Assembly: GCA_050084985.1 (NCBI GenBank)
Contig: JBITNC010000002.1
Span: forward strand, 12,152,001 to 12,216,000
Length of the DNA: 64,000 nt
From: Nageia nagi
Taxonomy: Eukaryota; Pinophyta
Direction: 5' to 3'
The stretch's first letter is position 1. Each line of letters starts with the position of its first letter. Below are positions 1-11,759 of the stretch, piece by piece. The position numbers were made by a program, and so were the translations under genes. The notes under the pieces are model-generated. The model had not been told where the DNA came from. It saw only the letters and a program-made list of their open reading frames with translations, and did not search any database.

Positions 1-2100
1 CCTTTACACCTCTATGCTCTTTATCAACATGTTTGATGCAACTTCTAGGGCTCTATCAGCACATTTGATGCACATTCCTCCACAAGCCTGTATACTCAAC
101 TCTCTCTTAGCACATCGTTAAGCCTTGCATGTAGTCTCTGATTAATAGACTTGGCATGGTCATTATGGACTTCACTTATCAGAGAAGCCCTAAGTCTTTG
201 CCCTTAGCATCTCGTGAGGCCCTCCCTCCTTGGGCACCTCTCTCCTCCCTCATTTCCTTATTTTTTCGACCTTAAGATCTCATCTCGATAGTGTTGAGTG
301 AGAATAAAAGGGGAAAGGGTTAAGTGGCATGATATCTCTTCTCCTTTGTGTGTCCCCTATTTCTTGCATGGCTCCTGACCTTGCATTTATCTCCCTCTTC
401 TCTCACCTTGTGGCGATGACTAGTCATGCACCTCTCTCCTATTGAGCAGCTCCTCTTTCACTACAATTAACTAAGCAACCTTGATTATTGAATTTTCTTG
501 ATTTCTTACTCAAACTGTTGTGTGCAAGTTTTTTGCAATTCTTAACTCCTTAACGGACATTATTTTTTTCTTATGAGAGCACTCAAAACAAGCATTAAAT
601 GAGTCTTTAAGTAGAGTAGAGATATCAATTATGCCTTTAATACCTTACAGGAGGTATGGTAAGTCTCCTATTTATTATGTTTTATTTTTTCTCTCATTTA
701 TATTTTTTTCCTTTTATTTATTGAGGAGTTTTTTTTTTAATATGGAGTAATTTTTTACCTAACACTAAATTTTTTATGCCTTGATCAAAATTGTATTTGC
801 AATTCCCCTTGATGGTTACAAACATATCAATTTTACATAATTACTTAGGTAATGTTTTTTATAAAACTTGGCATTTTTTAGTCAAAATTCTAAAATAAAC
901 TAGCATAGTACTTTTTAATGCTATAGGGATAAATTTTAAGTAAAAAAGGGAAATTTTTTTTGAAAGTATTTACTTAAAATTTTAGATCTTTATGCAAACA
1001 TGATATGTCTATTGCTTAAGTTAATGATGCATGCTTAGAACCTTTTTTAATGCATGATTAAGACTTGATTTTTTAAGTTAATAATGCATGTTTAGGACTT
1101 AAATTTTTAAGTTAATGCTTAGGACTTAATTTTTTTAAGTTAATGATGCATATGACTTAAAATCCTTAAGATGCATGCTTCCTACTTATTAAGTATTTAT
1201 TCTTTATACAAAGTTAACTTATGAAAATTATGGAATTAATACATGCTTATGCTTAAGTATTTTTTCTTGCAAAGATAACTTGTGCAAATTTATGGACTTA
1301 TGTAAAGATGTCCTTTAAGGGTTGGTAAACAAAACCCATTGGACATTTAGGTTTCAAATTTTGAATGGATGATGTTTTTATTTATGCTCTTTTACTTTAT
1401 GTTTTGTATTTTGATTTATTTGCTTATACAAAGAAAAATACAAGCATTGAAATGAGAAACCTCCTAAAATGAATACATTCACACGTACATTTTGCAACAT
1501 GACTTATTTTGGAAGCCATGAGGTGAGGATAGGCAAACTAGAGCTTTTAAATTTGACAATCCAAATGGTGAAAAGTTTGTACTTCTCAATTGCTCCTAAG
1601 TCCTCTATTGGTCTGGACATAACTCCAATAGGTGGATAGGCATGTGTGTAGTGATACCACATGTTTGCACATCCATTTAAGGATTATTCTGATAGCTTAG
1701 GAGGATAACTTGAAACCTAATCAAGATTAATAATTTGTTCGATCCAATATGCATCATAACCTTAGAAAATAGTAGGTACTTTTTCTTGTGAGAGTATAAT
1801 ACTGACTAAGGTGAATTGGTTGAGGATTGGTAGTACTTGGTTTCCTCTTGTGTGGGCACCCAGGTGAAGACTTAATTTTAGATAAGAAAACAAGCTTCAA
1901 CAATGTCACTCTACATATACGGTTCTTGGTGATGATAAAAGTATTTGGGTACATAGGATATATGTTTGAGTTGTAAAATATTTGCACTTTGAATCAAATC
2001 AAGTATGTCTTTATTAATTAAATGTAACATGTAAAACTTAATATATAATATTATTTATTGAATCACATGCTTATTATTTTTCATATTCTTATGTAGCAAA
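1..2100 (+). other. Untranslated leader of Copia element A
   Basis: No coding region is supported here. From about 660 to 2100 the sequence matches the leader of element B in inverse orientation, including a stretch rich in TTAAG and ATGCATGC words near 1010-1200 that B mirrors near 18.35-18.6 kb. Bases 1-650 have no clear partner in B, where a GC-rich block occupies the comparable place. Confidence 0.6.
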
Positions 2101-3240
2101 TGGAAGACTCTTTTTTACCCAAACACATTCTTGATGGTTTCAACTTTGGGATTTGAGAACCTTGAATGAGAGCTAAGTTGTAGGCAAGAAAGCTTTGGAA
2201 AATAATGAATGAGAACATTATACCTTCTATAGATAAGAAGACACTAGAGGCTTACAACACAAAGAATAATTTGGCAACCTCCATGATCTTCCATGTAGTG
2301 TCAGATGATGTGCTCTTGATGATTTTCTTTTTCAACCTTGACAAAAAAAGCTTGGGATAAACTTAAGCAAATCTACCTTAGTTCAATATTTTCAAGAAGG
2401 TTTACCATTCTCCAAAATTTACTTCAATCTCATCAAAATAAAGATGAAAATGTTACCATCTATTTGAACAAAATCATTGACCTAAAAATCCAACTTATTT
2501 CTTGTAGGTGCAATTGGATCAATGATGAGTTCATGGTCTTCATCATTATTCAAAGATTTTTCTCAAAGTTTGAAAATTTTATGATGATTATGGAAATAAG
2601 GCTTGATGATGAAGAAGAAGTCTTCTCCCTTAAGAACTTTTCTAGGCTGCTTTTGAAGCATGAGGAAACCCTTAACAAAAAAATGTTGATTTTTTTCTCC
2701 TAAGGATAATAATGTTGCTCTTGAAGCAACCAAAACTCTTTTCAAAAGAAGTTCAACCATTAAAAGAAATCTTATCCTTCTTCCTTCAAAAGGTTTGAGA
2801 AAAGAGGCAATGGAAACAATAGTAGTAGGAATGACAATAACAACCATTTCAAGTAAAGAGATGGAAAAGGCAAAACAAACAATCCATATCCTAAGGAAAT
2901 ATTTGATGGTAATTGTAACTATTGTGGTATCTAAGGTAATAAAGAAGTTGATTTCTACAAAAAGAAAAGAGAGAAAAATAATAAAGGTAATAAAAATGTA
3001 AAAAATTTCTAAACAAAGAAGAATATTCAAGCTGGTTTTGCTGTGGCACTCTACTCCACTTCTCACATCTTTTTATGTGATTAGATTGTTGACTCTAGTT
3101 GCACTAATCACCTATGTTTTAAAAAGAAAAAGTTTGATAACTTTCACAAGTATAGAAAAGATGCAATTATGATAGGTGATAACTCTATTCTTGAATTCCA
3201 AGGCATTGGAAGTGTGTTGATTCATAGAAAAGTTCTTAAA
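2101..3240 (+). pseudogene. Copia A gag and protease (degenerate)
   Basis: Encodes the Copia gag: an N-terminal region matching element B (KLW...MNENI, then a TKKAWDKLKQIY-like helix at 2338), a UBN2-type middle, a zinc-knuckle relic near 2910 and an aspartic protease at about 3085-3240. The knuckle starts CNYC, but the expected His reads Asn and the last Cys reads Tyr. The protease motif DSGCTNHL reads DSSCTNHL at 3091, with Ser for the flap-side Gly. The codon before IVDS is TAG (3082-3084), where B has TGG. Several frameshifts separate the pieces, so it is inactive. Confidence 0.8.
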
Positions 3241-3449
3241 ATATGCTCTATGTTCTTAAGCTTAGGATGAACCTTCTCTTCATGATTCAAGTTACTAGAA
3301 AAGGGCATTCATTTGAGTTCAACTCTCAATCTTGGTGCACGAAGAAAGGACTTACCACATTGATTAAAGGATCAATGAAAGATGATCTCTACATTATGGA
3401 TCAAATTCCATCAAAGATGTGTCTTGCTACAAGTGTGTGTTCTAGAGGC

Positions 3450-4525
3450 AATCTTTAGCACCAATGTTTAGGATACTTTAACCATAAGAGTATTCAAGTC
3501 ATGAAAGACTAAGAACTTATGAAAGGTTTGCCTTCAAGTTCTCCTTTAATTGGTCTATGTGAGAAATGCATTCTTGGTAAGATGCATAGACAAAAATTTA
3601 AAAAAAAAAAGGTAATAAGAGCATCTCAACCTGTTCAACTTATGCATTCAGATTTGATAGGTCCATTTTAGACTAAGTCATTTGGAGGAGCATCTTACAT
3701 CTTGACCTTCATTGATGACTTTAGTAGAATGACTTTTGGGTATTTACTTGAGTATAAAGATCAAACCTTTGAGAGTTTTAAGATTTTTAAGATCTTTGTT
3801 GAGAATCAAACTAACCTTAAAATCAAGATGTTGAGATCAAATAATGGGGGAGAATATAATAGCAATGAGTTCAATGACTATTGTGCTAAGTATGGAATTA
3901 AAATATAGTTTATGATTTCTTACATTCCTCAACAGAATGGTGTTACCAAAAGGAAAAATAAGATAATTATGGAGATGGCTAGATGCATGTTGGGTAATCT
4001 TCCTAATTTCTTATGAGATGAAGTAGTAAGTATTACTACTTATACCTTAAATAGGTGTCCCACAAAAGTTGTTCAAGGTAAAACTCCTCTTGAGGCATAG
4101 TCAAGAAGAAAACCTAACATTTCACACCTTAGGGTGTTTAGTTGTGAAGCATTCTCCTATATTATTTTTGAAAAAATGAAGAAGTTAGATAAAAAGGTTG
4201 AAAATGCATCTTTATGGGTTATGACAGTCAACATAAAGGCTATAGGCTCTACTCTCCATTCTACAAAGTCATGTTTATTTTAAAGGATGTAAAGTTCAAT
4301 GAAGTTCTTGAAAAATATAATTCTAATGAGGATGTTGATGATCTAGAGGAATCTTCAGTTACACCTAGCTGGTTAGATATTGATGTAGATAAGTCACCTC
4401 AGGAACAAAACTCTCCAACTCAAAGGGTAACAAGGAGTATGACCTTGAACAAATTCTTATTTTCTAAAATTGACAATAAGCATGAGCCTTTATCATTCAA
4501 ACAAGCTTCAAAGAATGAGTGCTAG
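3450..4525 (+). pseudogene. Copia A integrase (degenerate)
   Basis: A GAG-pre-integrase segment (HQCLGYFNHKS, CEKCILGKMHRQKF) leads into an rve-type integrase core: LMHSDLIGPF, then FIDDFSRMTFGYLLEYKDQT, then RSNNGGEYNSNEF, then PQQNGVTKRKN. In the family the last two motifs read DNGGEY-like and NGVAERKN-like, so the second catalytic Asp is Asn and the catalytic Glu is Lys: two of three DDE residues are lost. Stops at 3669 and 4098 replace a Gln and a Trp kept in element B. The C-terminal part ends with VTRSMTLNKFLFSK. Not functional. Confidence 0.8.
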
Positions 4526-5309
4526 ATGGAAGCCATGAAAATGGAGTATGAGGTGCTTATGAAAAATAAAACTTGGGATTTGGTTCCTTATCTCAATGAG
4601 AAGAATGTGATTAGCAATAAGTGGATCTACAAGGTCAAGTTCAATTCTATTAGGGATATTAAAAAATACAAGGCAAAGTTAGTAGCCAAAGGATTTTCTT
4701 AGAAATACGGTGTAGATTATGAGAAAAAATTTTCTCTTATGGCAAAGATGCCTACTGTGAGAATTATCCTTGCTCTTTTTGTAGCTTAAGGATGAAAATT
4801 TTTTCAACTTGATGTCAAAAGTGCATTCCTAAATGGTGACTTAGATGTGGTAATTTTCATGAATCAATTAGAAGGGTTTATTATGGAAGGTAAAGAATCC
4901 TTTGTGTGCAAGTTAAAGAAGTCATTATATGGACTTAAGCAAGCACCTAAAGCTTGGTATAAGAATATTTCAAGGTATTTTTGCAAATATTGGATTCTCC
5001 AAGTATTTTTCTAACTCTGATTTATATGTGCTCACTCAAGAAAAAGATGTGGTCTTGATTCTCCTTTATGCAGATTATCTTTTGATTATTAGGAATAATG
5101 ATGAAATCATTCAAGAGTGCATATCAAAACTTAAGGTAACATTTAAAATGACTGATTTTGATCTTTTGCACTACTATTTTGGAATACAAATTCATCAATA
5201 CAAGGATTTTACTTATCTTAATCAAACTAAGTATATATCAGACATCTTACAAAAGTTTGAAATGAAGGAGTGTAGATACGTGACATCTTGCAAAAGTTTT
5301 TCAACTTGA
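4526..5309 (+). pseudogene. Copia A reverse transcriptase, first copy
   Basis: RVT_2 reverse transcriptase: [57 protein letters not shown]. One frameshift follows near 4960, then LILLYADYLLIIRNN and YLNQTKYISDILQKF. The catalytic box YVDD/YADD reads YADY. The segment ends abruptly near 5290, where the sequence returns to the [13 protein letters not shown] region and starts a second RT copy. Stop codons inside GFS-x-KYG and G-x-KFF lie where the family has Gln or Trp. Confidence 0.8.
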
Positions 5310-5840
5310 TGTCAAGAGTGCTTTTCTCAATGGTGATTTAAATGTAGAAATGTATATGATCCAATTAGAAGGTTTTGTTGTGGAAGGCAAAGAATCTCTT
5401 ATTTGTAAGTTAAAAAAGTCTTTGTATGGACTTAAGCAAGCACCTCAAGCCTAGTACAAAAAGATTTTAAGATACTTTAAGGACATTGGATTTGCTAAAT
5501 GCTTCTCTGACATAGATCTTTATGTGCTCAACCAAGGAAAAGATTTGATCTTGATTCTTTTCTATGTGGATGATCTATTGATTATAAGGAATAATATTTC
5601 CCTCACACAAGAGTGCATATCCAAACTCAAGGCAACTTTTGAAATGACAGACCTTGGTATATTGCATTACTACCTTGTATATAAGTTTACCAATACAAGG
5701 ATTGTACTTATCTTAGTCAATCTAAGTATATATCAAATACCTTGCAAAATTTTAGAATGGAGGAATGCAAACCTACTACAATCCCAGTCTCTCATGGAAT
5801 CACTTTATCTCTTAGTTCTAACTCTCAGTTGGTAGATGCT
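5294..5840 (+). pseudogene. Copia A reverse transcriptase, second partial copy
   Basis: The RT palm is repeated directly after the first copy: [33 protein letters not shown], then YVLNQGKDLILILFYVDDLLIIRNN and ECISKLKATFEMTDLGILHYY. The YVDD box is intact here, unlike the first copy. The copies differ at many codons, so this is not a very recent duplication of one sequence; a template switch between two related RNAs, or recombination between elements, explains it better. A frameshift near 5690 precedes the connection to RNase H. Confidence 0.8.
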
Positions 5841-6530
5841 ATGGCTTATACGAAACTAATTGGTAGTCTTATTTATTTGACTATATCCAAGCTGAATATT
5901 ACCTTTACCATGAATTTGATGTCTTGCTTGATACAAAAGCCATATGTTGAGCACCTTAATGTAGTTAAGCAAATTTTGAAGTGTGTTATGGGCACTAAGA
6001 ATCTTGCTCTCAAGTATGACAAGTTACCCTTATTTGTTCTCTTAGTATTCTCAAACTCTGACTATGAGGGAGATAGAGATGATTAAAAATCAACATCTTC
6101 TTATGTGTTTAGTATTATTTTAGGTGCTATCTCTTGGATTTTCAAGAAGCAACCTACTACTATTCTCTCCACCATAAAGGCTGAATATTATGCAATGTCA
6201 TTTGTAGCCTAAGAAGCCATTTGGTTGAGGATCTTCTAAAAAATATTAGGTATGAGCAAGTTTTTCCATCTCAAATTTCTTTAGATAATCACTCAGCTAT
6301 TGCTTTGGCAAAGAATCCTACTTTCCATTAAAGAACAAAGCACGTAGAAATCCAAGCCCACTTCATTAGAGAGAAGGTTTTGGATGGTCTTCTACACTTA
6401 CAATATTATCCATCAATCCTAAACTCTGCTGATTTTTTCACCAAGCCCCTTTCTAAAGCTCAATTTTGTACGCTTAGGGGTTCTATTGGGTTGGTGAATT
6501 TGCTTTCAAAAAGGGAGTAAAGGTTGAATT
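5840..6530 (+). pseudogene. Copia A RNase H (degenerate)
   Basis: Copia connection and RNase H region: AYTKLIGSLIYLTISKLNITF, VKQILKCVMGTKNLALKY, then SNSDYEGDRDD-stop-KSTSSYVFSIILGAISWIFKKQPT, LSTIKAEYYAMSFVA, and the tail AHFIREKVLDG with FFTKPLSKAQF. The family usually reads SDADWAGD at the first motif; here it reads SDYEGD. Several stops and a frameshift near 6230 break the frame. Confidence 0.78.
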
Positions 6531-7567
6531 CTTGTTGAATCCATTATAACATCTTCTGTATTAATAAAGTTGTTAGGCACTTTATTTTTTTATTTATATA
6601 CCTTACTTATACATTATTTTTTGGTGATTATAAGTAATATTTTGACATCTTAGTGATGACTTATAATGCAACACAAATCTAAGCACATTATATCAGGGAG
6701 AAAGTTCTTGATGGAACAACTACAAATCTGTCCATTTGAATTTGACTCTTTTGATTTATTCATTAGATCATTTTAGAAACTTTATTTTGTACACTTTGAA
6801 AGTTTCTTATAGTTGGTGAAGTTGTCCTCAAGAGGTAGTGAAGTTTGAATTCTTGTGTTGAATTTATGTCAAATGTGATGATAACTTCATCCCTAGGAGG
6901 ATATTTTATTGTATAATGTTGATCTTAAATGTACACCTTTATGATCATTTCACTCCATGTGAGGAAATCATGGTACATTTTGGTTTTGTTATCACTATGT
7001 GAGGAATTAGTATGTGTTTGTTAGCACTATTTGGTTATCCATATATGAGTAATTAATATGTGCATATGCTCTTTTTTTTATTGTTCATCAACACATGTTT
7101 CCAATATACAATAGATGACTATGAGTATTGGCTTGGCATCTTTATGATGATTTATAGTGCATCATTGATTAGTTTATGGATGGAATTACTTAGTTCATTT
7201 ATCTTGTGATTGATATGAATGTTTATATGGTGCATCTAATTAACCTTATTTGTGAGCTACTTGTAGCTTGTAGCTTTCATCTTGAGAAAGTAGGTTACTT
7301 ACTTTGGGTAGATAGGCTCATGGATGCTCACATGTCAAATTCATGATTGATCAACTATACTTACAATGAAATCAATTATGGTTAATGATTGTATTGTAAA
7401 CCATTTTATAAAATGGTATTGTATTGAGTCTCAAACTATGATCTTGCTTATTACTCAAAGATGTAAAAGTTCTCATCTCTACTTGTATCTCTATGGAGAA
7501 GAACTCTCTCTTACTCTCTCTTTCTTCTTTTCTCTATGCTATATCCCAATATTACATTAAGGGGGAC
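6530..7567 (+). repeat. Second RNase H tail and 3' untranslated region of element A
   Basis: At about 6675-6860 the end of the pol frame occurs a second time: YIREKVLDG, a broken TKP region, and LVKLSSRGSEV followed by ILVLN. It pairs better with element B (VKLPLRGSEV at about 13620) than with the first tail of A at 6355-6520. From 6860 to 7560 the sequence is the non-coding 3' region shared with B, ending in the purine tract AAGGGGGAC just before the LTR. Confidence 0.65.
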
Positions 7568-8096
7568 TATTAGAATTTGTAATGTAATATTGTGTAATAT
7601 TTCTCTTTAATGTAAATTCATTTAATGCTTAAAGTATCTTTAGATAGCTTAAAATATTAAGAGAATAAAAATAAAAAAATTATTAAAAATAGGTAAAGGA
7701 TTAAATATAGAAAAGAGATTAAATATAGAAATATCTTTAACCTTACCATTGGGTTAAAGGGAGGTTAAAGGGTGGGTTTCTTCTTATAAATAGAGAGGTA
7801 CCCTTCCTCTCATGGTACATGCAATATTGGAAGCAAGCTTTGCTATAGGTTTAAAGTTTGGAGAGAGAGGATAAATTCTATAAGAGAGGTCCTTGAAAAT
7901 AAGAAGATCTTAGTTAATGGACGTACTCCCAAGGAGGGAGGAACCACTTTATATCTTGTGTTATTTGTGAGATTAGTTTAAGTTATTGTGTTGATGTTGT
8001 AAGTGCCTTATTGAGATCGTGGTAGACTAAGAATTAATTCTAAAAGGGTTAATTCAATTAGTTACTTCAGAATATGGTTAAAAATTTTGCAAAGTT
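7568..8096 (+). repeat. 3' LTR of Copia element A
   Basis: It starts TATTAGAATTTG immediately after the purine tract; the canonical TG start reads TA. It contains a TATA box (TATAAATAG at 7785-7793) and a block near 7910-7960 that matches the element B LTR (TTAATGGACGTACTCC beside TTAGTGGATGTACTCT, then GGAGGAACCACTT). The end, at a CA near 8060-8096, is estimated from the length of the B LTRs. Confidence 0.65.
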
Positions 8097-9365
8097 GAAG
8101 GTTATCTAGAATTTTATTGCAAGAAAAAAATTAGAATTGGGAGAGAGTTATCATTTAACATAGAAACTAACTTTGAAATTGGAGATTAAGTTGGATCTTT
8201 TGGAGGAGAGACTAATGCTAAAAACTTAATTAGTACCTAAAGCAGATAGATGTATTTTTTAGAGTACAAAAGATTGAAAATGATAAGATTGAATTGAAGT
8301 AGCTACTCTTGTTAACCACTTTCTCTTTCTAAAGGAAAAGGGGATAACAAGAGATTTATGATTCTCCTTTTTATATGAAGTGACCCTTAATAAGTATCAT
8401 GGGTTTCTTTGGATGTGTAAAACAACTTATGATATTTTTCTTATCAATAATTCTTACTTAGCACATAGACGCTTGAAAATGGCACCTTTTATCCTCTAAT
8501 TGATTTAATTCATTAATTAACCCTCATTTCATTATAATAATCACTTAAACATATCTCATCATACTAATCTATCTTAGTTCAAATTAAAAATATATTTAAC
8601 ATCCTAATCACTCATTTAATGAAGTTTCTACCCTCTAAAACATATAAAATATATCTTATCACTACCAACTTCATCATTAACTCCTCTAATCAATTTGAGT
8701 TGTTAGATGCAAAATATTATATGGTATTTCTTCTCAATATGTGTCAAAGCATGGGGCTCTCATCCTAGCCCTTTGTTTCACATTCTTAATTAGCAATCCT
8801 CATCATTTTAAACTAATTGTAGACAACCAAAAATTACACATTTTGAGCAATTATGGATATTTAAGCATAAGGTCAAAAATATGATCAAAACTATTAAATT
8901 TGGTTAAAATCATAAAAATTTACAGTTGATTAACTAATTGACTAATCGACCTGTCAATGTTGAGAGGTTTATGATTGACTTATAGATCAAAAATAGGAAA
9001 ACTATGAAAGGATATTAATTACCTCATTTTTCATATCATGCACATTTGGTCTTGAGATTTTGAACTTCTTTCTAAGTTTTACAAAGCACATATCCAAGTA
9101 TGTTGAACATTCTAGTACTTTATCACATATTTATTAGGGTTTTACAATAAACCCACTCTTTCATGAGCTACATCAAAGGTTATCACCCCACTTTAAGGTG
9201 GAATGAGATATAATCCTTGTGATTTATTAAATTTTATACATGAATATTTATTATTTTAGGTTCTTGTAGTTCTTGAGCATCATTTGGAGTATAGTAGGAG
9301 CTATTGTATCCACCACTTATCATAGATTTGATCTATATTGCATTTGTGCACACATATAAGCATCC
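8097..9365. other. No gene seen, AT-rich
   Basis: Dense stops in all frames and no recognisable protein motif. Nothing could be assigned. Confidence 0.5.
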
Positions 9366-9960
9366 TTATTTTGGGCTTTTTCTAGTTTTTTTACTTGTTC
9401 CTTCATGGTCTTTTTGAGCTCTTCACTTTCTCCCCCTTTATTGGCCAAGTTGTTTTTTATATCCATATTTTCTACCTAATGGTTCACAAACTTCAAGTTT
9501 AATTCTTTGAGGTCCTCCTTCAACTTAGTTGTATGTAAAATAATATTTCATTAGTACACCTTCCTTATATTTTCTTGATTTATTTTATTTGAATCAAATT
9601 ATAAAGGGTACATATTTATTTTTCAATTAGGTGGCTAGATTAGGAAATAGGGACACACCTTGTTCTTCTTCTTCATCATCTTCACTTTCATCTCTCACCT
9701 TTTCATCTTCACCCTCCTCTTCTTCAACCTCTTTTTGTGTATATTCCTATGGCTCTCCTTCCATGGCATTTGTAGGATCTTCCTCATCATAGATACCAAG
9801 GAGATGGATTTGAGCATTCATCCACTAATCAATGTATTCTTGGTCAAATGCAAGTCCTTCCTCTTCACCACTCACTCTATAATACATCCTCCTAATAAGG
9901 TATCCAATTGGTAGTTCAATTCAGAGTCACCTCAAGCAGGTTAGGACCCCATGCACATCT
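9366..9960 (-). pseudogene. Unidentified ORF remnant, acidic and coiled-coil
   Basis: On the minus strand about 85 codons (9650-9910) read RMYYRVSGEEEGLAFDQEYI, then IHLLGIYDEEDPTNAMEG, then an acidic tract (VEEEEGEDEKVRDESEDDE). Two stops interrupt it. Further on (9370-9560) comes a Lys/Glu/Leu-rich heptad-like stretch, LKEDLKELNLKF and EELKKTMKEQVKKLEKAQNK, likely a coiled coil. The family is not recognised. Such acidic and coiled-coil segments occur in gag-like proteins of plant retroelements, but also in host proteins. Confidence 0.4.
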
Positions 9961-11759
9961 CTTGTAGGACCACACAATACATTTTGATGGATCAAGTACA
10001 TAATTCAACATTATAAGAATAAAAAGTAAAATCTAAAACTTTTATCTTAGAAGATACTTTAGGAACATGAATATCAAATTATGCTTCTCAGATACCACAA
10101 TGTTAATGCTAGAAGGTTTGTACAAGTTTTCAGGTATATGATAGTATGAAAGACCTAGAGGCATGCCTCCAAGTAGCTATGTGTGAAGTTCTTTAACCTT
10201 TTATCTCATTTATTTGCATAAGTAATTTTATATTATCATGTTACTTATGACATCTTGCTCCAAGATTTATATTTTCATACTTGATAATATGTCATGATGT
10301 GTTTTATATTTTATCATGCTATCTAATATTCCTTTGTTGGTTGGGGAATTAATATTCACCTATCCTTGATATCCTTTTACATTGGTCGAGTTATAAATCA
10401 ACCATTAATATTCATGAATGAGACATTTAGTTCCACCATGACAACATATTCTAAGAATGGGGCACTATATATTATTATGATGATAATATATATATATGCA
10501 TTTTTATGATATCATACTTTCATCTATGTTTGAACAATAATATATCTTTTGAATGATAAATGTGAACATGTCTAGGAATAGGGCATTATATTTTTCTATG
10601 AAAACATTTTTCTATGAATAGGCAATTGAGTGTTTCCATGATGAAATGATTATGCTATTATCTATTATGATAATGTCATCTTTTCTCTTGCTAATTATGT
10701 ATCTTAATGATATGAATTTGTATATGCTCTTTATAGATGTTGTTCTCATTACAGGTTCTTTGTATTTGATTACATTGGAATGTCATACATACTCCTCCCA
10801 TAATCAACACAAAGAGGTGGCATAATACATCATCAAAAATTGTTGATTCAAAGCTTCATTGAAATAAATAAGTTTCTTTATCCTTTCGTTCCTTTGCAAC
10901 AATAATTACATTTCATTTCGATAAAATTACAAAGGGGAAGATCGTTGACATTTAATTTTGATACCTAATATCATAATTATCCCTCATATTACTTAATTGA
11001 TGATATGATCTATTTTATTTTTATATCTTATATTATGATCATTTAAGATGACTTTTGTGCTCTTCTAATGTTGTTTCTATTTTTGTGTCCAAGGACCCTA
11101 GCATCAATGCTCTATTGTAAGTGTGAATTGTAGTGGTTCTCTCATATATAAAAGGAGGTAAGATAACATGATGAGACTACAAGATTCACACTCAATTATT
11201 AAAAAAACTAAGATGTCTCAATATTTCCTATCAAGATTAGGATCTAGTTATCACATAAGAATCTGTTATTCATTTTTTTCTATATAGATTAATCTTATCA
11301 CATTTTCTATACTATTGGGAATCTAGATCACGTCTAACTTACAGGGAGAATATCCTCAACATCATTCATAGTGTTTGTGTTGCACTAGGTGTCTATGCTA
11401 GTATATGGTACTATCCTTACTACTAGATCTTACATTCCAAGGTTCCACATTTGTGACAAGTCTGATTTGAGCACATGAACAATTTTCTAGGTAAGGTAAT
11501 AAGTATTTATCTCATGTCTCATAGGTTCTAAATATGATTCAATAGTCTAAGTATCATTATTGTTGATTTTCATTTCTATAATAGTTTAAATCATTCTCTA
11601 TTGTTCATACATAGTTAATTTCTAGGATACACAAGTTCATTTGATAGTAATTGCCTATATTATTGTCACATGTTTATCCATAATTAGCTTAGAGGGCTAA
11701 TTTTAAATATTTATAAGCATATTGATTCAATTCAACAAGAATATTATATAAGAAAATAT
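9961..11759. other. No gene seen
   Basis: AT-rich sequence with short words such as TTATGATGA and a short TA run near 10483. No open frame or repeat partner could be identified. Confidence 0.5.

Larger units (their letters stand above)
1..8096 (+). mobile_element. Ty1/Copia LTR retrotransposon A, 5' LTR outside window
   Basis: Plus-strand Copia element whose domains run gag, protease, integrase, reverse transcriptase, RNase H, the Copia order. A leader of about 2 kb precedes gag; positions from about 660 match the inverse complement of the element B leader (about 17.5-19 kb) at roughly 80% by eye. In B the 5' LTR lies about 3 kb upstream of gag, so the 5' LTR of A should lie left of base 1. 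The 3' LTR starts near 7568 after a purine tract. Many stops and frameshifts, an RT segment present twice and an RNase H tail present twice make it non-functional. The right border is approximate because no target duplication can be checked. Confidence 0.85.

Noticed and set aside
2563-3066. Minus-strand frame of 167 codons
   Set aside because: Antisense shadow of the Copia A gag.
7568-8096. Element A 3' LTR as a partner of an LTR inside the window
   Set aside because: No second copy of this LTR was found between 1 and 2100; by comparison with B its 5' partner lies outside the window.
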